Below, one piece after another: positions 22,886-25,344 of a stretch of 25,344 nt of DNA. The stretch is from NCBI GenBank assembly GCA_016284575.1, contig JAEEPD010000216.1, forward strand, positions 1 to 25,344, given 5' to 3'. This DNA is from Bacillota bacterium. Lineage in GTDB: Bacteria > Bacillota > Clostridia > Peptostreptococcales > Anaerovoracaceae. The stretch's first letter is position 1. Each line of letters starts with the position of its first letter. The position numbers and the translations under genes were made by a program. The notes beneath the pieces are model-generated. The model did no database searches. It was not told the origin of the DNA and saw only the letters and a program-made list of their open reading frames with translations.

Positions 22886-23902
22886 CTATTTGTGAGCCTC
22901 TGCGTACTTTTCGCAGGCCTTTCTTATCCACTCCAGCCTGTTGTCGTCGATGTCCGTGGGCACGGTGCAGTCTGCGCCTATCATGACACCAGTCTGGCCG
23001 GCCCCGTCAAGGATGTCGAACACGGCTTTTTCAACGGCCTCGCGGCTTCCAGTGTAAATGACGCCTGCCTGCTCAAAGCCTCCGAATACGGGCTTTCCGC
23101 CGAAGAGCTTCTTTCCGTCCTTAAGGGATACGCCCTCGGCGTGGACAGCCCAGTTGATGGCAGCGGCATCGTAGTCTTTGTAAAGATCAAGATCGTTGGC
23201 AAGCCCTGCGTAGCCGCAGATGTGGAGGCAGTTCATGTCTGACAGCTTGTTGTCTGCCGCCATGACCTTCTTCTCCGAGGGTGCGATGTACTTCAGATAA
23301 GCTTCCTTGGGGAAATAGTTGTTCTGATTGTTGACGCTGAAGTAGATGCCGTCGGCGCCGCATTCCTTTATTAGCATCTCATCCAGGGCGATGACGCTGT
23401 CAGCGATCTTGTCCAGCGCCGCCATAACGGACTCGGGATCCTCAGCCAGGTATTCCAGCAGCGGAGGAACAGCGCCCGGAAGGCTTGGAAATTCCATATT
23501 CATGGCTGTCTTAAGTATCATGGCCGGGGAGAAGCCGGTAACGTAGCGGGGAGCCTCGGAGCCCTCGTAGAAGGCGAATACCCTGTCGGTCAGCTCCCTG
23601 CTCTTCTCAAAAAAGGGAGAGCCCGGCATGGGCGGCTGAATGCGCCTCAGATCCTCGGCCTTCTCCACAAAGCTCACGTCCACAGGCATTATCATCAGAG
23701 AATCGTTCATGACCTTGATAACGTCCGGATCGAAGACCTCCCTTGCTGCCTTGTGACCGTTGATATTCTTTTCGAAGATCTCGGGGCTCTTCAGTCCCTT
23801 GAGCCACTCTCCGCGGTCGGTAAAGTGATGGAATATGGCAACCGGCACTCTGTCCACCGGCTCGTTCTTTAAATAGTGCATGAACCTTTCTTTCTTGTTC
23901 AT
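22886..23902 (-). CDS. UroD/MtaA-family protein (corrinoid methyltransferase-like)
   Basis: A 338-residue TIM-barrel protein of the uroporphyrinogen decarboxylase superfamily. The N-terminus (MNKKERFMHYLKNEPVDRVP) is typical of the methyltransferase branch. The zinc-thiolate triad of MtaA/MtbA-type enzymes is present as His227 and Cys229 (LHICGYAG) and Cys312 (GADCTVP). True HemE decarboxylases lack these and keep other arginines, so a role in methyl transfer between a corrinoid protein and a thiol is more likely than haem synthesis. No corrinoid protein or substrate methyltransferase is in the window. The ATG has AAGGAGGG 7 bases upstream. It is divergent from the radical SAM gene; the next gene starts 125 bases downstream behind its own promoter candidate. 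Confidence 0.85.
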   Translation of the reverse strand: MNKKERFMHYLKNEPVDRVPVAIFHHFTDRGEWLKGLKSPEIFEKNINGHKAAREVFDPDVIKVMNDSLMIMPVDVSFVEKAEDLRRIQPPMPGSPFFEKSRELTDRVFAFYEGSEAPRYVTGFSPAMILKTAMNMEFPSLPGAVPPLLEYLAEDPESVMAALDKIADSVIALDEMLIKECGADGIYFSVNNQNNYFPKEAYLKYIAPSEKKVMAADNKLSDMNCLHICGYAGLANDLDLYKDYDAAAINWAVHAEGVSLKDGKKLFGGKPVFGGFEQAGVIYTGSREAVEKAVFDILDGAGQTGVMIGADCTVPTDIDDNRLEWIRKACEKYAEAHK

Positions 23903-23978
23903 AGTGATCCCTCCTTATAATAGTCTCCAGCGAATGTGCTGTTTTTCGGACACACCCGTTTGTCAGATATATAATATT

Positions 23979-24008
23979 TTACCACAAAAGCGCATATGTT
24001 GGTATAAT
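23979..24008 (+). promoter_or_regulatory. Predicted promoter of the radical SAM gene (leaderless)
   Basis: A consensus TATAAT (24003-24008) and TTACCA (23979-23984) are spaced 18 bases apart. The -10 ends 6 bases before the ATG at 24015, so transcription should begin at or next to the start codon. Confidence 0.5.
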
Positions 24009-24014
24009 TAAGCC

Positions 24015-25079
24015 ATGAATGAATTCGGAAGTGTGCACTACAACGCCATAGGGCCCTGGTTCAAGAAGCGTTTCGGACAGCGGGTGATAAAGCTTTCGCT
24101 GGACGGCGGCTTTACATGTCCTAACCGCGACGGAAAGCTTGGCTTCGGCGGCTGCAGCTTCTGCTCGGAATCGGGCAGCGGAGATTTTGCGGGTGCGACG
24201 GCAGGCAGCGAAGCTTATAGGGGCTCAGCGTACGGAGCCGATCCGCAGCCTGATGCAGCATGCAGTGCTGCAGCTCAAAGGTCTTGGGAACCGGTGCGCA
24301 GCCAGATGGAAGCCCAGATCGGCCTGCTCTCCCGCAAGTGGCCGGAGGCCTCATATATAGCCTATTTTCAGAACTACACAGGCACCTACGGGCCTGCAGA
24401 AAAGCTCAGGAGCCTCTGGGAGGAGGCCATCAGCTTCCACAGCGTTAAGGGCCTTGCCATAGCCACCCGCCCTGACTGCCTGGGACCGGAGGTGCTGAAG
24501 CTTCTTGATGAGTTCAATAAAAGGACCTTCCTATGGGTGGAGCTGGGGCTTCAGACCTCAAAGGCTGAGACCGCAAAAGCCTTTAACCGCGGCTATGAAA
24601 ACGCGGTCTATGAAGAGGCTGTCAGGCATCTGGGCCTCCTTGGGATAAGATATGTCACCCACCTTATAATCGGCCTGCCGGGGGAAAGCCGGGAGGATAT
24701 GCTGGGCTCCTTCCGGTACGTGGTCTCTGGCGCTGCATCTGAGATGTCCATGACCGCGTCCTCTTCGCCCTGTCCTGACAGCGGCACCGCCCTTCCCTTT
24801 GGCATAAAGCTCCACATGCTGCACCTTATGGAGGGCACCCGCATGGGAGAGGAGTATAAAAGCGCGCCATGGGCCCTTCCGTCCATGGAGGAATACGCAG
24901 CGCTTATCGCCGACATGCTGGAGTTCTGCCCGCAGGAGATCACCATACATCGGCTCACAGGAGATGCGCCAAGGTCCCTGCTCATAGCTCCGGACTGGAC
25001 CCGCAACAAGCATGCAGTCCTGAACCTCCTGCAGAGCGAATTCAAGCGCCGCGGTAGCTTTCAAGGCAGCCGTCTGTAA
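24015..25079 (+). CDS. Radical SAM protein, YtqA/TIGR01212 family
   Basis: A 354-residue radical SAM enzyme. The family N-terminus is clear: IGPWFKKRFGQRVIKLSLDG, then the iron-sulfur motif Cys35, Cys47, Cys50 (CPNRDG and GGCSFC). Later family blocks are YIAYFQNYTGTYGP, TRPDCLG, LWVELGLQTS, THLIIGLPGESREDML and LHMLHLMEGTRM. Relatives are about 310-320 residues; the extra length comes from two low-complexity insertions (about 62-90, Ala-rich, and about 238-258, Ser-rich). The family is linked to tRNA/rRNA-type modification by similarity only. No ribosome site precedes the ATG, an in-frame stop lies just upstream, and a consensus -10 abuts it. Confidence 0.88.
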   Translation: MNEFGSVHYNAIGPWFKKRFGQRVIKLSLDGGFTCPNRDGKLGFGGCSFCSESGSGDFAGATAGSEAYRGSAYGADPQPDAACSAAAQRSWEPVRSQMEAQIGLLSRKWPEASYIAYFQNYTGTYGPAEKLRSLWEEAISFHSVKGLAIATRPDCLGPEVLKLLDEFNKRTFLWVELGLQTSKAETAKAFNRGYENAVYEEAVRHLGLLGIRYVTHLIIGLPGESREDMLGSFRYVVSGAASEMSMTASSSPCPDSGTALPFGIKLHMLHLMEGTRMGEEYKSAPWALPSMEEYAALIADMLEFCPQEITIHRLTGDAPRSLLIAPDWTRNKHAVLNLLQSEFKRRGSFQGSRL

Positions 25080-25111
25080 CCAGGGCTCAAACCAATGGAA
25101 CACACCTCAAA

Positions 25112-25146
25112 AATGTGACAAACAGAACCGTCCCCAATGTCACATT
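25112..25146. repeat. REP-like palindrome with AGAACCGTCCCC core
   Basis: A perfect inverted repeat, AATGTGACA (25112-25120) and TGTCACATT (25138-25146), encloses 17 bases including AGAACCGTCCCC. From memory, palindromes of this form (TGTCA arms around a GAACCGTCCCC core) are scattered in many bacterial genomes and associated with IS200-like REP-associated transposases (RAYTs). No transposase is in the window. Confidence 0.6.
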
Positions 25147-25344
25147 AGCGAAGCAGCAAGTGCTTCAAAAGACCATGTGCTAGCGCTTAATTGAACAGCG
25201 GCCGACCTTGGAGGCCGATGTGAGATTAAAGAGCGAGGTCTTGAGAGGCACTTGCTGTTCGCCTTTAAACAAGACAAACAGTCGTCCGCCAGCGAAGCAG
25301 CAAGTGCTTCGAAAGACCATGGGCTAGCGCTTAATTGAACAGCG
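25147..25344. repeat. Long-hairpin direct repeat, two copies with 144-base period
   Basis: Two 54-base copies (25147-25200 and 25291-25344) differ at two positions; the second runs into the window end. Within the first unit the left arm (25147-25174) is complementary to 25237-25262 with few gaps (GCGAAGCAGCAAGTGC against GCACTTGCTGTTCGC). An inner CGGCC/GGCCG stem (25199-25217) closes the tip, so about 116 bases fold into one long imperfect hairpin. No ORF of interest covers it. It may be a MITE/REP-type element or a structured RNA. Confidence 0.7.

Noticed and set aside
1..25344. CRISPR arrays, tRNA/rRNA genes, complete insertion sequences or prophage genes
   Set aside because: No regularly spaced short repeats with unique spacers, no tRNA-like cloverleaf, and no transposase, integrase or phage structural frame was recognised by eye. 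A covariance or profile search was not possible here.

Overview
The window is a dense, mostly minus-strand stretch of a Gram-positive Clostridia-type genome (Bacillota). The grounds are sortase-assembled LPXTG pili, split GcvPA/GcvPB-like proteins, a YtqA-type radical SAM protein, strong AGGAGG ribosome sites, short Rho-independent terminators, and heavy use of AGG (Arg) and ATA (Ile) codons at moderate GC. An Eubacteriales/Anaerovoracaceae-like origin fits, but that placement is inference.

Layout. 1-1.9 kb: the start of a carbohydrate/polyol-type ABC importer (MalK/UgpC-like ATPase, then a UgpA/MalF-like permease cut by the window edge) with its own promoter. 1.9-7.7 kb: a pilus operon read right to left: coiled-coil protein, signal peptidase I, major pilin (LPSTG), class C sortase, minor/basal pilin (LPQTG), second small sortase, strong terminator. 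7.8-9.0 kb: a divergent AraC-type regulator. The shared intergenic region carries a perfect 11-bp inverted repeat, which makes it the likely regulator of the pilus operon. 9.0-11.5 kb: a PlsC-type acyltransferase fused to a zinc ribbon, a DUF1232 protein and a DUF1294 membrane protein. 11.5-13.9 kb: a DUF2975 membrane protein, a small XRE/YozG-like repressor and a large DUF4153/DUF4173-like membrane protein, behind a promoter built over a 10-bp-arm palindrome. 14.0-16.4 kb: a C69 dipeptidase and a convergent MerR/BmrR-like regulator. 16.5-20.8 kb: a GcvPA-like/GcvPB-like pair in a one-base-overlap operon followed by a DUF819 transporter. 20.9-23.9 kb: two unrecognised proteins and an SDR oxidoreductase in an operon, preceded by a UroD/MtaA-family protein. 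24.0-25.1 kb: a YtqA (TIGR01212) radical SAM protein that may be leaderless. 25.1 kb to the end: non-coding, with a REP-like palindrome and two copies of a long hairpin repeat.

The most unusual biology is the GcvPA/GcvPB-like pair. Both subunits keep the fold signature and GcvPB keeps the PLP lysine, but several motifs that are near-invariant in true glycine decarboxylase are replaced. There is no GcvH, GcvT, lipoamide dehydrogenase or glycine riboswitch nearby, and the operon ends in a transporter gene. This may be a re-purposed PLP decarboxylase/lyase with its own substrate permease. The terminal hairpin repeats and the putative pilus control elements are the next most interesting items. 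No tRNA, rRNA, CRISPR array or complete insertion sequence was seen, and no gene-free stretch exceeds 300 bases.
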